Shown: positions 27,485-36,776, numbered from the stretch's first letter. The stretch: 64,000 nucleotides of DNA from Mesorhizobium sp. WSM3862 (GCF_002294985.1 NZ_NSGE01000005.1:325001-389000), one strand, 5' to 3'. A program made the numbers and translations. The notes: generated by a model not told the origin, from the sequence alone.

Positions 27485-29287
27485 CTACTCCGCCGCGCCC
27501 TTGAAGGCGCTCGCTCCGGTCTCGAACTGCAGCTTGGCGAGCCGCGCATAGGTGCCGCCCTTGGCGACAAGGCTTTGGTGGGTGCCTTCCTCGACGATGC
27601 GCCCGCCTTCCATGACCAGGATGCGGTCGGCCTTGAGTACCGTCGCCAGCCGGTGGGCGATCACGATGGTGGTGCGGCCGCGCATCAGCCGCTCCAGCGC
27701 CGTCTGCACCAGCGTTTCGCTTTCGGCGTCGAGCGCCGAGGTCGCCTCGTCGAGCAGCAGGATCGGTGCGTCGCGCAGAATGGCGCGGGCGATCGCCACG
27801 CGCTGGCGCTGGCCGCCCGAAAGCGTCACACCGCGCTCGCCGACCTGGCTGTCATAGCCCTTTTCAAGCTTGCCGATGAATTCGTCGGCAAGCGCCGCCT
27901 TTGCCGCCGCCTCGATCTCGGCATCGCTGGCGCCCGGCCGGCCGAAGCCGATATTGTCGGCAGCACTGGCCGCGAAGATGGTGACGTCCTGCGCCACGAT
28001 GGCGATGCGCTGGCGGATTGCGGCCGGATCGGCCTGGCGCAGATCGACGCCGTCGATGACGACACGGCCGCTCTCCGGATCGTAGAAGCGCAGGATAAGC
28101 GAGAAGACGGTGCTTTTTCCCGCGCCCGAAGGACCGACGATCGCCACCGTCTCGCCGGGCTTCACCTGGAAGCTCAGCCCATGCACGGCGGCCCGGTCCG
28201 GCCGCGCGGGATAGGAGAAGGAGACATCGTCAAAGCTGATCGCGCCCTTGGCCTTGGCCGGCAGCGGCTGCGGATCGGCGGGCGCTTGAATGGCGGGCTT
28301 CTCCGCCAGGATCTCGGTCAGACGCTCGGCGGCGCCCGCCGCCTGCGACAGCTCGCTCCACACTTCCGACAGCGCGCCGAGTGCGCCGGCGGCGAACACC
28401 GAATAGAGCAGGAACTGGCCGAGCGTGCCGGCCGACATCGTGCCGGCAAGCACGTCGCGCGAGCCGAACCAGAGCACCGCCACCACCGATGAAAAGATCA
28501 TGAAGATGGCGAAGAAGGTGAGAAAGGAGCGGGCGAAGACCGACGTGCGCGCCGCCTCGAAGGCGGCCTCGACGGCGGCCGAGAAGCGCCCCGTCACCAG
28601 CTTCTCGTTGGTGAAGGCCTGCAGCGTGCGCACGGCGCCGATCTGCTCGCTGGCATAGGCAGTGGCTTCCGCCAGCGTATCCTGCGCCAGCCGCGACTTG
28701 CGCCGCACCGAACGGCCGAAGGCGACGAGCGGCAGCACGATCAGCGGGATGGCGGCCAGGACCAGGCCGGACAGTTTCGGGCTGGTGAAGACCATCATCG
28801 CCACGGCACCGACGCCGAGGATGAGATTGCGCAGCGCGACCGATGCCGTGGCGCCGACCGCCGACTTCACCTGCGTGGTATCCGCGGCAAGCCGCGACAC
28901 GATCTCGCCCGACTGCGAGCGATCGAAAAAGGCCGGCGAGAGCGTCGTGACATGGGAGAAGACATCGCGGCGGATGTCGGCGACGACCCGCTCGCCGAGC
29001 GTGATGACGAAGTAGTAGCGGCTGGCGGACGCCGCCGCCAGCACGGCCGCCATCAGCACCAGCGCGGCGAAATACTCGGCAATGAAGGTGGAGCCCGCCG
29101 CCTGGAAGCCGTGATCGATCATGCGCCGCACGGCCATCGGCAGGGCCAGCGTCGTCCCTGCCGCGACGATCAGCGATATGATCGCTCCGACCGCCAGTTT
29201 GCGGTACTGCATGACGTACGGAAAAAGGTTCCTGAGCGGCCGGACCGAGCGCCTGCGCTCGTCACCACTGACACCGATATCCGCCAT
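27485..29287 (-). CDS. ABC exporter, fused permease and ATPase (MsbA/LmrA-like)
   Basis: A 600-residue half-transporter with six membrane helices in the first about 330 residues, then the ATPase domain: Walker A GPSGAGKST near residue 395, signature LSGGQRQRVAIARA, Walker B ILLLDEATSALD and H-loop IAHRLAT. This organisation matches lipid or drug exporters. The start at MADIGVSGDE has AGAGGA seven bases upstream; a Met 13 codons earlier is less well placed. It is convergent with the M32 peptidase and divergent from rpmE. The substrate is unknown. Confidence 0.9.
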   Translation of the reverse strand: MADIGVSGDERRRSVRPLRNLFPYVMQYRKLAVGAIISLIVAAGTTLALPMAVRRMIDHGFQAAGSTFIAEYFAALVLMAAVLAAASASRYYFVITLGERVVADIRRDVFSHVTTLSPAFFDRSQSGEIVSRLAADTTQVKSAVGATASVALRNLILGVGAVAMMVFTSPKLSGLVLAAIPLIVLPLVAFGRSVRRKSRLAQDTLAEATAYASEQIGAVRTLQAFTNEKLVTGRFSAAVEAAFEAARTSVFARSFLTFFAIFMIFSSVVAVLWFGSRDVLAGTMSAGTLGQFLLYSVFAAGALGALSEVWSELSQAAGAAERLTEILAEKPAIQAPADPQPLPAKAKGAISFDDVSFSYPARPDRAAVHGLSFQVKPGETVAIVGPSGAGKSTVFSLILRFYDPESGRVVIDGVDLRQADPAAIRQRIAIVAQDVTIFAASAADNIGFGRPGASDAEIEAAAKAALADEFIGKLEKGYDSQVGERGVTLSGGQRQRVAIARAILRDAPILLLDEATSALDAESETLVQTALERLMRGRTTIVIAHRLATVLKADRILVMEGGRIVEEGTHQSLVAKGGTYARLAKLQFETGASAFKGAAE

Positions 29288-29492
29288 GAGCGTTTCCTCT
29301 GGCCGCGTGTTCGTCATGCGCTTCAATATGCGCCTGCCGCGGCCTTGTGATTCAATTCCGGCTGATGTATAGGCTCGCCGACCGTTTTAGAAGCCGTGGC
29401 TTTTCATTAGCTGCGGCTTCGAGTTTTAAAAAGGGGCGCATCGACGCAGGCCATCGGCCCGTCACCAGCGCCGGCAAGCCAGGAACACGACA

Positions 29493-29714
29493 ATGAAGGC
29501 CGATATCCATCCCGACTACCACACCATCAAGGTCGTCATGACCGACGGCACCGAATACCTGACCCGCTCGACCTGGGGCAAGGAAGGCGACACGATGAAC
29601 CTCGACATCGACCCGACCACGCACCCGGCCTGGACCGGCGGCCAGCAGACCCTGCTCGACCGCGGCGGCCGCCTGTCGAAGTTCAAGAAGCGTTTCGAAG
29701 GTTTCGGCCTCTAA
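29493..29714 (+). CDS. rpmE: Ribosomal protein L31 (cysteine-less form)
   Basis: A 73-residue large-subunit protein starting [19 protein letters not shown]. It contains no cysteine, so it is the zinc-independent (C-minus) version; zinc-binding L31 carries a CxxC pair. It ends [10 protein letters not shown]. It is followed by a strong terminator, so it is a single-gene unit. Confidence 0.96.
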   Translation: MKADIHPDYHTIKVVMTDGTEYLTRSTWGKEGDTMNLDIDPTTHPAWTGGQQTLLDRGGRLSKFKKRFEGFGL

Positions 29715-29738
29715 GCCTTTCTAAACGTGTCGCAGATC

Positions 29739-29766
29739 AAAACCCGCCTCCGAGGCGGGTTTTTTG
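29739..29766 (+). terminator. Rho-independent terminator of rpmE
   Basis: AAACCCGCC TCC GAGGCGGGTTTTTT-type hairpin with a perfect GC stem and six T, 25 bp after the L31 stop. Confidence 0.88.
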
Positions 29767-29805
29767 TTGGCCACAGACGCTGCGGGAAACCCGACCAGGT
29801 TGTAC

Positions 29806-30444
29806 CTACCCTTCCACCAGCTCCCGCAGCGCCATGCGCTTATAGGCCGCGACCAGCCTGTCGCCCTCCTCCCGGTCGACGGAGATCGCCAGCCGCATGA
29901 CCGCCTCGCCCATCTGCCAGACTAGCAGCGCCGCCGTCTCCATCGCCACGGTATCTGCGCCGGGACGCAACCGCTTCAGCACCGCGACGAGGAATCGGGC
30001 ATTGGCCCGGCTGTCGGCCAGTTCGAGTTCGCGCAAGGCCTTGTCAGCCTGCGTGCCCGACCAGATGTCGCGCATCACCGGTTCGGCTAGGAACATCCCG
30101 TAATAGATGTCGACCAGCTCCGAAAACGCCTGCTTCAGCCCTTCGGCGTCGCTGACGTCCTTCAGCGCCGCCGAAATGCAGGCCTGGCTTTCGGCGGTGT
30201 AGCGCTCGGCCAGCGCCCAGACGATCGCCCGCTTGTCGGGAAAGAACTGGTAGAGCGAGCCGATCGACACCCCTGCTCTTTCCGCCACCTCGCCCATGCG
30301 CATGGCATCGCTGCCTTGCTCGGCGATCAGCGCCGCGGCAGCGGCAAGCATCCGCTCGACCCGCTCTCGGCTGCGCTGCTGCGTCGGCGCTCGCCGGGGC
30401 ATTGCGATTTCCTGGTCGAGCTTCGCGGCTACCCTGCCTTGCAT
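29806..30444 (-). CDS. TetR-family transcriptional regulator
   Basis: A 212-residue repressor-type protein. The helix-turn-helix is MGEVAERAGVSIGSLYQFFPDKRAI at about residues 50-75. The C-terminal domain is helical, as expected for ligand binding. The start at MQGRVAAKLD is preceded by GGAGGA at ideal spacing; an upstream 25-codon extension lies over the promoter region and is unlikely. It is divergent from an NmrA-like/DUF1772 pair that it probably regulates via the inverted repeat at 30518-30532. Confidence 0.88.
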   Translation of the reverse strand: MQGRVAAKLDQEIAMPRRAPTQQRSRERVERMLAAAAALIAEQGSDAMRMGEVAERAGVSIGSLYQFFPDKRAIVWALAERYTAESQACISAALKDVSDAEGLKQAFSELVDIYYGMFLAEPVMRDIWSGTQADKALRELELADSRANARFLVAVLKRLRPGADTVAMETAALLVWQMGEAVMRLAISVDREEGDRLVAAYKRMALRELVEG

Positions 30445-30517
30445 GAGCTTCCTCCGAAAGATCCTCGAGAAACTGGCTTGACTCACAAAATACGAGCGGT
30501 TATCACGTTTTGCAAAC

Positions 30518-30532
30518 ATGAGGATTACTCAT
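30518..30532. promoter_or_regulatory. Candidate TetR operator
   Basis: Perfect inverted repeat ATGAG-GATTA-CTCAT in the divergent spacer between the TetR gene and the NmrA-like gene, 24 bp before the latter's ATG. Confidence 0.5.
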
Positions 30533-30555
30533 ATTAAGAAAACGAGGAGATCGAG

Positions 30556-31389
30556 ATGACCGACACGTCACGGAAACCGATTTTGATCCTGGGCGGCACC
30601 GGCAAGACCGGCCGGCGGCTGGCCGAACGGCTGACCGCCCGCAGTATCCCGGTGCGGATCGGCTCCCGCGCAGGCACGCCTCCCTTCGACTGGTCGGACA
30701 AGAAAACCTGGGGCGCGGCCCTCGACGGCGTCGGCGCCGTCTACATCAGCTACTATCCTGACATCGCGGTGCCGGGCGCCGCCGAAACTGTCGAGGCGTT
30801 GGCCAAACTTGCCGTCGAGCGCGGCATCAAGCGGCTGGTGCTGCTCTCCGGTCGCGGCGAGACGGAGGCTCAGCGCGCCGAGGAAATGGTCAAGGTCTCC
30901 GGTGCCGATTGGACGATCCTGCGCTGCTCATGGTTCTCGCAGAATTTCAGCGAAGGCTTCCTCATCGAATCCATACTCGAAGGCGAAGTCACCCTGCCGG
31001 TCGGCGCTGTCGGCGAACCCTTCGTCGATGTCGACGATATCGCCGATGTCGCCGAAGCCGTGCTGACGGAGCCGGGCCATGCCGGCCAGCTTTACGAACT
31101 CACCGGCCCGCGTCTGCTGAGCTTTGCTCAGGCCGTCGCCGAAATCGGCAAAGCCACTGGCCGCGACATCCGCTATCGGCGGATCTCGCATGCCCAATTC
31201 ACCGAAACGGTGGCTGCGCACAACCTGCCGCCGGAATTCGCCTGGCTGCTCAACGAGCTCTTCACCGAGGTGCTCGACGGCCGCAACGAATCGCTGACCG
31301 ACGGCGTGCAGCGCGCGCTCGGCCGCCGGCCGAAAGACTTCTTCGCCTATGCAACCGAAACCGCAGCCAGCGGCGTCTGGAGTAACTGA
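30556..31389 (+). CDS. NmrA-like NAD(P)-binding protein
   Basis: A 277-residue atypical short-chain dehydrogenase. The Rossmann motif is ILILGGTGKTGRRLAERL near the N-terminus. Later segments (IKRLVLLSGRGETEA, DWTILRCSWFSQNFSEGFL, FVDVDDIADVAEAVL) match NmrA/ergot-alkaloid-type (AgtA-like) proteins. It overlaps no neighbour and ends one base before the DUF1772 gene, so the two form an operon. AGGAG lies upstream of the ATG. The substrate is unknown. Confidence 0.85.
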   Translation: MTDTSRKPILILGGTGKTGRRLAERLTARSIPVRIGSRAGTPPFDWSDKKTWGAALDGVGAVYISYYPDIAVPGAAETVEALAKLAVERGIKRLVLLSGRGETEAQRAEEMVKVSGADWTILRCSWFSQNFSEGFLIESILEGEVTLPVGAVGEPFVDVDDIADVAEAVLTEPGHAGQLYELTGPRLLSFAQAVAEIGKATGRDIRYRRISHAQFTETVAAHNLPPEFAWLLNELFTEVLDGRNESLTDGVQRALGRRPKDFFAYATETAASGVWSN

Positions 31390-31390
31390 G

Positions 31391-31867
31391 ATGATGAAAA
31401 TTCTTCCCGCCCTCGCCTTCATTGCCGCGATCGGCTCTGGCGTGGTCGGCGGCGTCTTCTTCGCCTTTTCCAATTTCGTCATGGCAGCACTTGCCAGGCT
31501 GCCCGTCCCAGCCGGCATCGCAGCGATGAATTCGATCAACATCACCGTAATTACGCCCGCCTTCATGACGGCGCTTTTCGGCACCGGCCTCATCTGCCTG
31601 GTGCTGATTGCCGCCGTCAGCATGGGCTGGAGCCAATCGGGCTCGTACTGGCTGCTTGCCGGCGCCGTAATCTATCTCGTCGGCAACCCGATCGTGACCA
31701 TGGTGTTCAACGTACCGCTCAACGACGCCCTGGCCGCCGTCGACCCGGCCAGCAGCAACGGCGCCGCCGTGTGGGCGAACCATCTGAGCCAATGGGCGAT
31801 GTGGAACCACGTCCGCACCATCACCGCGATCGTGGCGATGGCCTGCTTCATCCTTGCTCTGATTTGA
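31391..31867 (+). CDS. DUF1772 (anthrone-oxygenase-like) membrane protein
   Basis: A 158-residue protein with four membrane helices. Family features are GGVFFAFSNFVMAALARLP near residue 20, the middle NPIVTMVFNVPLND and the C-terminal WNHVRTITAIVAM. DUF1772 includes fungal anthrone oxygenases and many bacterial proteins of unknown role. Co-occurrence with an NmrA-like reductase under a TetR gene is common and suggests a small stress or xenobiotic cassette (inference). Confidence 0.85.
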   Translation: MMKILPALAFIAAIGSGVVGGVFFAFSNFVMAALARLPVPAGIAAMNSINITVITPAFMTALFGTGLICLVLIAAVSMGWSQSGSYWLLAGAVIYLVGNPIVTMVFNVPLNDALAAVDPASSNGAAVWANHLSQWAMWNHVRTITAIVAMACFILALI

Positions 31868-31895
31868 AGAGAGCGGCCAGCGGATAAACCCCGCC

Positions 31896-32207
31896 TCAGG
31901 CGGGGTCCGTCTTCTTGTGCGTCTTGCGGTCGGCGTGTCCCAGATCGCGCTCCGGGTCGATGACATCGCGGACCAGCTGCTTGAGCTTCGCCGCCTCCGG
32001 AAAACCGCCGTCGCGCTTGCGCTCCCAGATAAGCTGGTCGTTGCAGAAGATCGTGAAGATGCCGCCGGTGCCCGGCACCAGCGTCACCTCGCCGAGATCG
32101 GTGCCGAAGGTCGAGAGCAGCTCCTGTGCCATCCAGCCGGCTCTGAGCAGCCACTGGCATTGCGTGCAGTAGGTGATGCGGACGGCGGGCAGCGGCTTCT
32201 CGCTCAT
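31896..32207 (-). CDS. SelT/SelW/SelH (Rdx) family protein
   Basis: A 103-residue thioredoxin-like selenoprotein-family member in its cysteine form. CTQC is at residues 14-17 (VRITYCTQCQWLLRAGWMAQ), and the GTGGIFTIFCNDQLIWERK region is conserved. These proteins are thought to be thiol oxidoreductases. The start at MSEKPLPA is chosen; a Met seven codons earlier is also open. Confidence 0.87.
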   Translation of the reverse strand: MSEKPLPAVRITYCTQCQWLLRAGWMAQELLSTFGTDLGEVTLVPGTGGIFTIFCNDQLIWERKRDGGFPEAAKLKQLVRDVIDPERDLGHADRKTHKKTDPA

Positions 32208-32239
32208 GACGGATCGAGCTCCGCTCATACGTCAGCCGA

Positions 32240-32989
32240 TCAGGCCGCGCTGAGCTTGGCCATCGTCTCGTCGTCGACCTCGAAATTGGCGTAGACGCTC
32301 TGCACGTCGTCGTCGTCCTCGAGGGTGGCGACCAGCTTCATCAGCGACTGCGCCCGTTCTTCATCGACCGGCACGTTGTTCTGCGGCTGCCAGATCGGCT
32401 TGACCGACTCCGCTTCGCCGAGCGCGGCTTCGAGCGACTTAGATACCTCGCCGAGATTTTCGAAGCTGCAATAGACGGTGTGGCCTTCCTCGTCCGACTC
32501 GACGTCGTCAGCACCGGCCTCGATCGCGGCTTCCATCACCTTGTCCGCGCTGCCGGCCGAAGCCGGGTAATAGATCTCGCCGACGCGGTTCCACATGAAC
32601 GACACCGAGCCGGTTTCGCCGAGCGCCCCGCCGGCCTTGGTGAAGGCGGCGCGCACATTGGACGCCGAGCGGTTGCGGTTGTCGGTCAGCACCTCGACGA
32701 TCAGCGCCACGCCGCCGGGGCCATAGCCCTCATAGCGCACGGCCTCGTAGTTCTCGGCATCTCCGGCGGAGGCCTTGTTGATGGCGCGCTGGATGTTGTC
32801 CTTCGGCATCGACACCGCCTTGGCGTTCTGCACCGCAAGGCGCAGCCGCGGGTTCATCGCCGGGTCCGGCGTGCCGGTCTTGGCGGCGACGGTGATTTCG
32901 CGTGCCAGCTTGGAAAACATTTTCGACCGCACCGCATCCTGGCGGCCCTTGCGGTGCATGATGTTCTTGAACTGCGAATGGCCAGCCAT
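32240..32989 (-). CDS. yebC: YebC/PmpR-family DNA-binding regulatory protein
   Basis: A 249-residue protein starting [15 protein letters not shown], with [21 protein letters not shown] and [19 protein letters not shown], all diagnostic. Members have been described as transcriptional regulators and, more recently for some, as factors acting on stalled ribosomes. An upstream 21-codon in-frame extension is not conserved. In many alphaproteobacteria yebC adjoins ruvC; here it does not. Confidence 0.95.
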   Translation of the reverse strand: MAGHSQFKNIMHRKGRQDAVRSKMFSKLAREITVAAKTGTPDPAMNPRLRLAVQNAKAVSMPKDNIQRAINKASAGDAENYEAVRYEGYGPGGVALIVEVLTDNRNRSASNVRAAFTKAGGALGETGSVSFMWNRVGEIYYPASAGSADKVMEAAIEAGADDVESDEEGHTVYCSFENLGEVSKSLEAALGEAESVKPIWQPQNNVPVDEERAQSLMKLVATLEDDDDVQSVYANFEVDDETMAKLSAA

Positions 32990-33012
32990 GGCACCCCTGT
33001 CGTGTTCGGCTA

Positions 33013-33058
33013 GAGCATTTCTCGGCCGGGCGCGATCACCCGGCATCGGCAAATGCTC
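33013..33058. repeat. Large palindromic intergenic repeat upstream of yebC
   Basis: Outer arms GAGCATTT / AAATGCTC enclose an inner stem CCGGG / CCCGG. This is a typical dispersed Mesorhizobium-type palindromic element, located between yebC and the ArsR gene. It might also act in the yebC leader, since it lies 24 bp before the yebC start. Confidence 0.6.
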
Positions 33059-33212
33059 GAATTTAAAAATTCAGAACGCTGCAAGCGTGCCTGCGAAGGC
33101 CCGCGGCGCTCTCTGTCGGAATGGCCGGCTTATAGATAAATCGGCTCAATTCGTCCAGCCGGACCGTCGACCCTGACGGCGTACACACCGAGATTGCCCT
33201 TGCAGCGCGGCA

Positions 33213-33536
33213 TCATCCCTCCAGATCCGACTTCAGCCGGTCGAGGATGCTGATCGCATGGCCCGCATATTGGCCGATCCAGCGGTCGTGGATCTGCCTG
33301 ATCGGCAGCGCGTTGAGATGGTTCCAGCGCTCGCGCCCCTCGCGCCTCGCCACGACCAGATCGGCCTCTTCCAGCACCTTCAGATGCATCATGACCGTGC
33401 AGCGATCCATGTCCGGGAAAGCCTCGCAGAGCGCCCCGGTGGTCTGCGGCTGATCCTTGAGCCGGTCGAGCAACTCGCGCCGGCGCGAGTGCGCCAAGGC
33501 CTTGAAAACACGATCGTCCGAGGTTGGGCTTGACAT
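33213..33536 (-). CDS. ArsR-family helix-turn-helix regulator
   Basis: A 107-residue winged-helix regulator (FKALAHSRRRELLDRLKDQP; recognition region DRCTVMMHLKVLEEADLVVARREG). No metal-binding cysteine cluster is seen, so it is likely of the ArsR type paired with SRPBCC genes rather than metal-responsive. It is divergent from an SRPBCC gene; a perfect inverted repeat overlaps its own start codon. Confidence 0.88.
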   Translation of the reverse strand: MSSPTSDDRVFKALAHSRRRELLDRLKDQPQTTGALCEAFPDMDRCTVMMHLKVLEEADLVVARREGRERWNHLNALPIRQIHDRWIGQYAGHAISILDRLKSDLEG

Positions 33537-33554
33537 GTTATGTTTTTATAACAT
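33535..33554. promoter_or_regulatory. Candidate ArsR operator
   Basis: ATGTTAT-N6-ATAACAT, perfect 7-bp arms, in the 51-bp divergent spacer and overlapping the ArsR start codon. It is positioned to repress both directions. Confidence 0.7.
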
Positions 33555-33587
33555 ATTGTTTCACGAGGCAAGGAAGGAGCTGTGGAT

Positions 33588-34070
33588 ATGTCTCTTGGAT
33601 TCAGGATTTCCGGACGCATCGGCAGGCCGGTGGCCGAAGTCTTCGACGCCGTGGTCAACCCGACGAAGCTCAGCGGCTATTTCACCACCATTGGCGGCGC
33701 CTCTGCTCCGCTGGTCGCCGGCACCACCGTCACCTGGTGGAAGACGGTGCCGGTCGAGGTCGACGAGGTGATCAAGGATAGGCGTATCGTGCTGCGCTGG
33801 GACGCGGCCGACACTGACGGCAAGCCGGCCTACAAGACACGCATCGAGATGAACTTCGAGCCGTTGGACGACGGCGGCACCTTCGTTACCATCGCCGAGG
33901 CCGGCTGGCACGAAGGCGAGGTCGGACTGAAGAAATCCTACCTCAATTGCGAGGGCTGGTCGCAGATGCTCGCCTGCATGAAGGCGTATCTCGAATACGG
34001 CATCAATTTGCGCGACGGCTATTATCGCGCCGAGATGAAAGGCGAGCCGGCCAACGAGACCAATATTTGA
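33588..34070 (+). CDS. SRPBCC (AHSA1-like) domain protein
   Basis: A 160-residue START-like ligand-binding protein (ISGRIGRPVAEVFDAVVNPTKL; C-terminal NCEGWSQMLACMKAYLEYG, the family's GW helix). The GGAG site fits the ATG at 33588 better than the GTG two codons earlier. Paired with the divergent ArsR regulator and followed 26 bp later by a VOC protein. The ligand is unknown. Confidence 0.85.
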   Translation: MSLGFRISGRIGRPVAEVFDAVVNPTKLSGYFTTIGGASAPLVAGTTVTWWKTVPVEVDEVIKDRRIVLRWDAADTDGKPAYKTRIEMNFEPLDDGGTFVTIAEAGWHEGEVGLKKSYLNCEGWSQMLACMKAYLEYGINLRDGYYRAEMKGEPANETNI

Positions 34071-34096
34071 CTCCCTTTGAGCGAGGAGGCCCGGCC

Positions 34097-34486
34097 GTGA
34101 AGGTAACGCCGTTCCTGATGTTCGAAGGTCAGGCCGAGGAGGCCATGACCCTCTATTGCGACACCGTTCCAGAAAGCCGCGTTGTCGACGTCACACGCTA
34201 TGGCGCCGGTGAGGACGGACCCGAAGGCACGCTCAAGCTGGCCCGCGTCGTGATCGGCGGCGCGGAGGTCATGGTCTTCAACAGCCCCGTGCATCACGCC
34301 TTCTCCTTCACGCCGTCGTTCTCGCTCTTCGTCGACTGTTCCTCCGAGGAGGAGCTCGATCGCATTGTCGGGGTGCTGGGCAAGGACGGCGCGTTTCTGA
34401 TGCCGACCGACGATTACGGCTTCAGCCGCCGTTTCGCTTGGCTCAACGACCGCTTCGGCGTTTCCTGGCAGATCAACCTGCCCTAG
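34097..34486 (+). CDS. VOC-superfamily (PhnB-like) protein
   Basis: A 129-residue protein of the glyoxalase-like fold, PhnB/3-demethylubiquinone-methyltransferase-like subgroup (KVTPFLMFEGQAEEAMTLY, DDYGFSRRFAWLNDRFGVSWQINLP). The GTG start is preceded by GAGGAGG. The frame is open upstream, but family sequence begins at this start. Probably co-transcribed with the SRPBCC gene. Confidence 0.85.
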   Translation: MKVTPFLMFEGQAEEAMTLYCDTVPESRVVDVTRYGAGEDGPEGTLKLARVVIGGAEVMVFNSPVHHAFSFTPSFSLFVDCSSEEELDRIVGVLGKDGAFLMPTDDYGFSRRFAWLNDRFGVSWQINLP

Positions 34487-34487
34487 C

Positions 34488-35255
34488 TTAATGCCCGCCG
34501 CCGGACCGCTGCTTCTTTCGACGCCGCGCCAGCATGTTGAGGCCCTCGACCAGCGCGGAAAAACCCATGGCGGCGTAGATGTAGCCCTTGGGCACGTGAT
34601 AGCCCATGCCGTCGGCAATCAGCGTCATGCCGATCATCAGCAGGAAGCCGAGCGCCAGCATCACGATTGTGGGGTTCTTGGCGATAAAGTTGGCGAGCGG
34701 CGTCGCCGCCAGCATCATCACGCTCACCGCCACGATGACAGCGATGTACATGATGGCGATCTCGTCGGTCATCCCGACGGCGGTGATGATGGAATCGATC
34801 GAGAAGACGAGGTCAAGCAGCAGGATCTGGAAGATCGCGCCGGCCAGGCTCATCTGCAGTGTGCCGCCCATCATCGAGTCCTGATGATCCTGCGGATCGA
34901 CCGTGTGGTGGATTTCCTTGGTCGCCTTCCAGACAAGGAACAGGCCGCCGGCGATCAGGATCAGGTCGCGCCAGGAAAAGCCATGCCCGAACGCCGTGAA
35001 CACCGGTGTCGTCAATTGCACGATGATCGAGATCGTGGCGAGCAGCACCAGCCGCATGCCCAGTGCCGCCGAGATGCCGAGTTTGCGGGCGCGGGCGCGC
35101 TGCGCTTCCGGCAGCTTGTTGGTCAGGATCGAGATGAAGATCAGGTTGTCGATGCCGAGCACCACCTCCAGCACCACCAGCGTCAGCAGCGCGATCCAGG
35201 CTGTGGGATCGGAGACAAAGGCAAAGTGCGGCGCCAGGAACTCGACAAGCTGCAT
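34488..35255 (-). CDS. TerC-family integral membrane protein
   Basis: A 255-residue polytopic protein. Diagnostic segments are [21 protein letters not shown] and [20 protein letters not shown], with the paired acidic/Asn residues of TerC. Family members are linked to tellurite resistance and to Mn efflux or metalation of exported proteins. No yybP-ykoY type leader is visible in the 80 bp upstream. It is convergent with the VOC gene, with stops one base apart. Confidence 0.92.
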   Translation of the reverse strand: MQLVEFLAPHFAFVSDPTAWIALLTLVVLEVVLGIDNLIFISILTNKLPEAQRARARKLGISAALGMRLVLLATISIIVQLTTPVFTAFGHGFSWRDLILIAGGLFLVWKATKEIHHTVDPQDHQDSMMGGTLQMSLAGAIFQILLLDLVFSIDSIITAVGMTDEIAIMYIAVIVAVSVMMLAATPLANFIAKNPTIVMLALGFLLMIGMTLIADGMGYHVPKGYIYAAMGFSALVEGLNMLARRRKKQRSGGGH

Positions 35256-35335
35256 GGAGGTCGTCCCCTCTACGATCTAGAGCAGTTTTCGCGGGTTTCG
35301 TCGCCAGTTAGGTACGACCGGTGCTCATATCAATA

Positions 35336-36160
35336 TCATGACCAGAAGGACGGCGCGGTTTCCTCGAGTCTCGGCCCGCGGCGAAACGGCGCGATCTTCT
35401 CGGCGAGCCCGGTGCGGTCGGAAATTTCCACGCCGACGCCGCACAGCGTCGCCGGTCCATTCGCGGCCTCGAAACGACCTTTCGGCACTTTCGACAGGAA
35501 GCGGTTGAGCGGCTCTTCCTTGTCCATGCCAAGCGAGGAATCATAGTCGCCGCACATGCCGGCGTCCGAAATATAGGCGGTGCCGCCGTTGAGTATCTGA
35601 TGATCGGCGGTCGGCTGGTGCGTGTGGGTGCCGACCACAAGGCTGGCACGGCCGTCGACGAAATGCGCGAAGCACATCTTTTCCGAAGTCGCCTCGGCAT
35701 GGAAATCAATCACTACCGCGTCGGCCTGTTCGCCAAGCGGACAGGCGGCAAGCTCGCGCTCGCCGGCCTGGAACGGATCGTCGAGCTCGGGATGCATGAA
35801 GACGCGCCCCATGATGTTGGCGACCAGCACCCGCGCGCCGTTCCTGGCGATATAGACGCCGGAACCACGCCCCGGCGTGCCCTTGGGAAAATTGGAGGGG
35901 CGCAGGAAGCGCTCCTCGCGCGGCGCGAAGACCAGCGCGTCGCGCTGGTCCCAGACATGGTTGCCGGTGGTGACGACATCCGCGCCCGCCGCGAGCGTCT
36001 CGCGAAAAATCTCCTCGGTGATGCCGAAGCCGCCGGCGGCGTTCTCGCCATTGACGATGACGAAGTCGAGCTTGAAGTCGGATATCAAGCCCGGCAGCTG
36101 TTCCCACACCGCCGTGCGCCCAGTTTTTCCGACCATGTCGCCGAGGAAGAGAAGTCTCAT
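35336..36160 (-). CDS. YmdB-like metallophosphoesterase (TIGR00282 family)
   Basis: A 274-residue phosphodiesterase-type protein starting MRLLFLGDMVGKTGR. Metal-site motifs are GDMVG, NGENAAGGFG, GNHVWDQRD and VGTHTHQPTADHQIL. Bacillus YmdB is a cAMP phosphodiesterase that affects biofilm and sporulation; the substrate here is unknown. The usual rhizobial upstream neighbour is ygfA; here a DUF3592 gene and a partial ygfA copy intervene. Confidence 0.9.
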   Translation of the reverse strand: MRLLFLGDMVGKTGRTAVWEQLPGLISDFKLDFVIVNGENAAGGFGITEEIFRETLAAGADVVTTGNHVWDQRDALVFAPREERFLRPSNFPKGTPGRGSGVYIARNGARVLVANIMGRVFMHPELDDPFQAGERELAACPLGEQADAVVIDFHAEATSEKMCFAHFVDGRASLVVGTHTHQPTADHQILNGGTAYISDAGMCGDYDSSLGMDKEEPLNRFLSKVPKGRFEAANGPATLCGVGVEISDRTGLAEKIAPFRRGPRLEETAPSFWS

Positions 36161-36252
36161 ACGATCCCGCGTCGAAAGTCCGCCAAGCAAAAGCTGCATG
36201 ACTTTCCGCAAAAGATCATGCGTTTCTCAACCGCTTTTCTACAATTGCGGCG

Positions 36253-36320
36253 TGAACCGGCGCAACCCGCTCCCGGTGAGTATTTCCGGGATGATCACAT
36301 GATGGTCTTATACGGCACCA
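36253..36320 (-). pseudogene. Decayed copy of the 3' end of ygfA
   Basis: About 68 bp match the last codons of ygfA (36881-36944) at roughly 85 per cent identity with one single-base gap. The shared core runs from AACCGGCG through GGTGAGTATTTCCGGGATGA. It has no start and cannot encode a functional protein. It lies just upstream of the YmdB-like gene, where the intact ygfA end would be expected. Confidence 0.75.
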
Positions 36321-36350
36321 CCGCCCCGTCCTAGCAGCCGAAGGCGACGT

Positions 36351-36776
36351 CTAACGCGCGCTCCGTCCGCGCAGCCAGAAAAACCAAACGTAGAAGACGG
36401 TGAAGCCGCCGGTACCTGCAAGGATCAACAGCATGCCGCGCCAGCCCTTCATTCCGGCGGTATCGAGGGTCGCTGGATCGCCAGGGTCGTAGTAGAATTT
36501 CACCTTGTCGCCGATCGACGCCTCGTGGAGACCGACAAGGTTTCCCTTTACGGACCAGGTCATCGGCACGTCGTCAACCACATAGGCGAGGGCGACATTG
36601 ATGCGCTCTATGGCGAGGCCATTTTTGTGCATTTCAGTGAAAGGACTGACATCCGTCACGGTAGCGACCGTCTGCCCCCAGGCGGCTTGGTGGTACAGGG
36701 TGGTTCCGGTGATATGCAATCCCATCGCAAACAGTGCTGCCGCGATCAGAGCAAACGGCATCAGGATGAATCGCAT
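36351..36776 (-). CDS. DUF3592 membrane protein
   Basis: A 141-residue protein with two membrane helices (about residues 1-22 and 118-138) flanking an extracytoplasmic beta-rich domain (ATVTDVSPF...VKFYYDPGDPATLD), the DUF3592 pattern. The start at MRFILMPFAL is chosen over an ATG nine codons earlier. It lies between ygfA and the ygfA 3'-end copy, so it appears to have been inserted. No function known. Confidence 0.75.
   Translation of the reverse strand: MRFILMPFALIAAALFAMGLHITGTTLYHQAAWGQTVATVTDVSPFTEMHKNGLAIERINVALAYVVDDVPMTWSVKGNLVGLHEASIGDKVKFYYDPGDPATLDTAGMKGWRGMLLILAGTGGFTVFYVWFFWLRGRSAR

Noticed and set aside
35256..35335. yybP-ykoY manganese riboswitch upstream of terC
   Set aside because: Only 80 bp separate terC from the preceding gene, and no conserved riboswitch core was seen.
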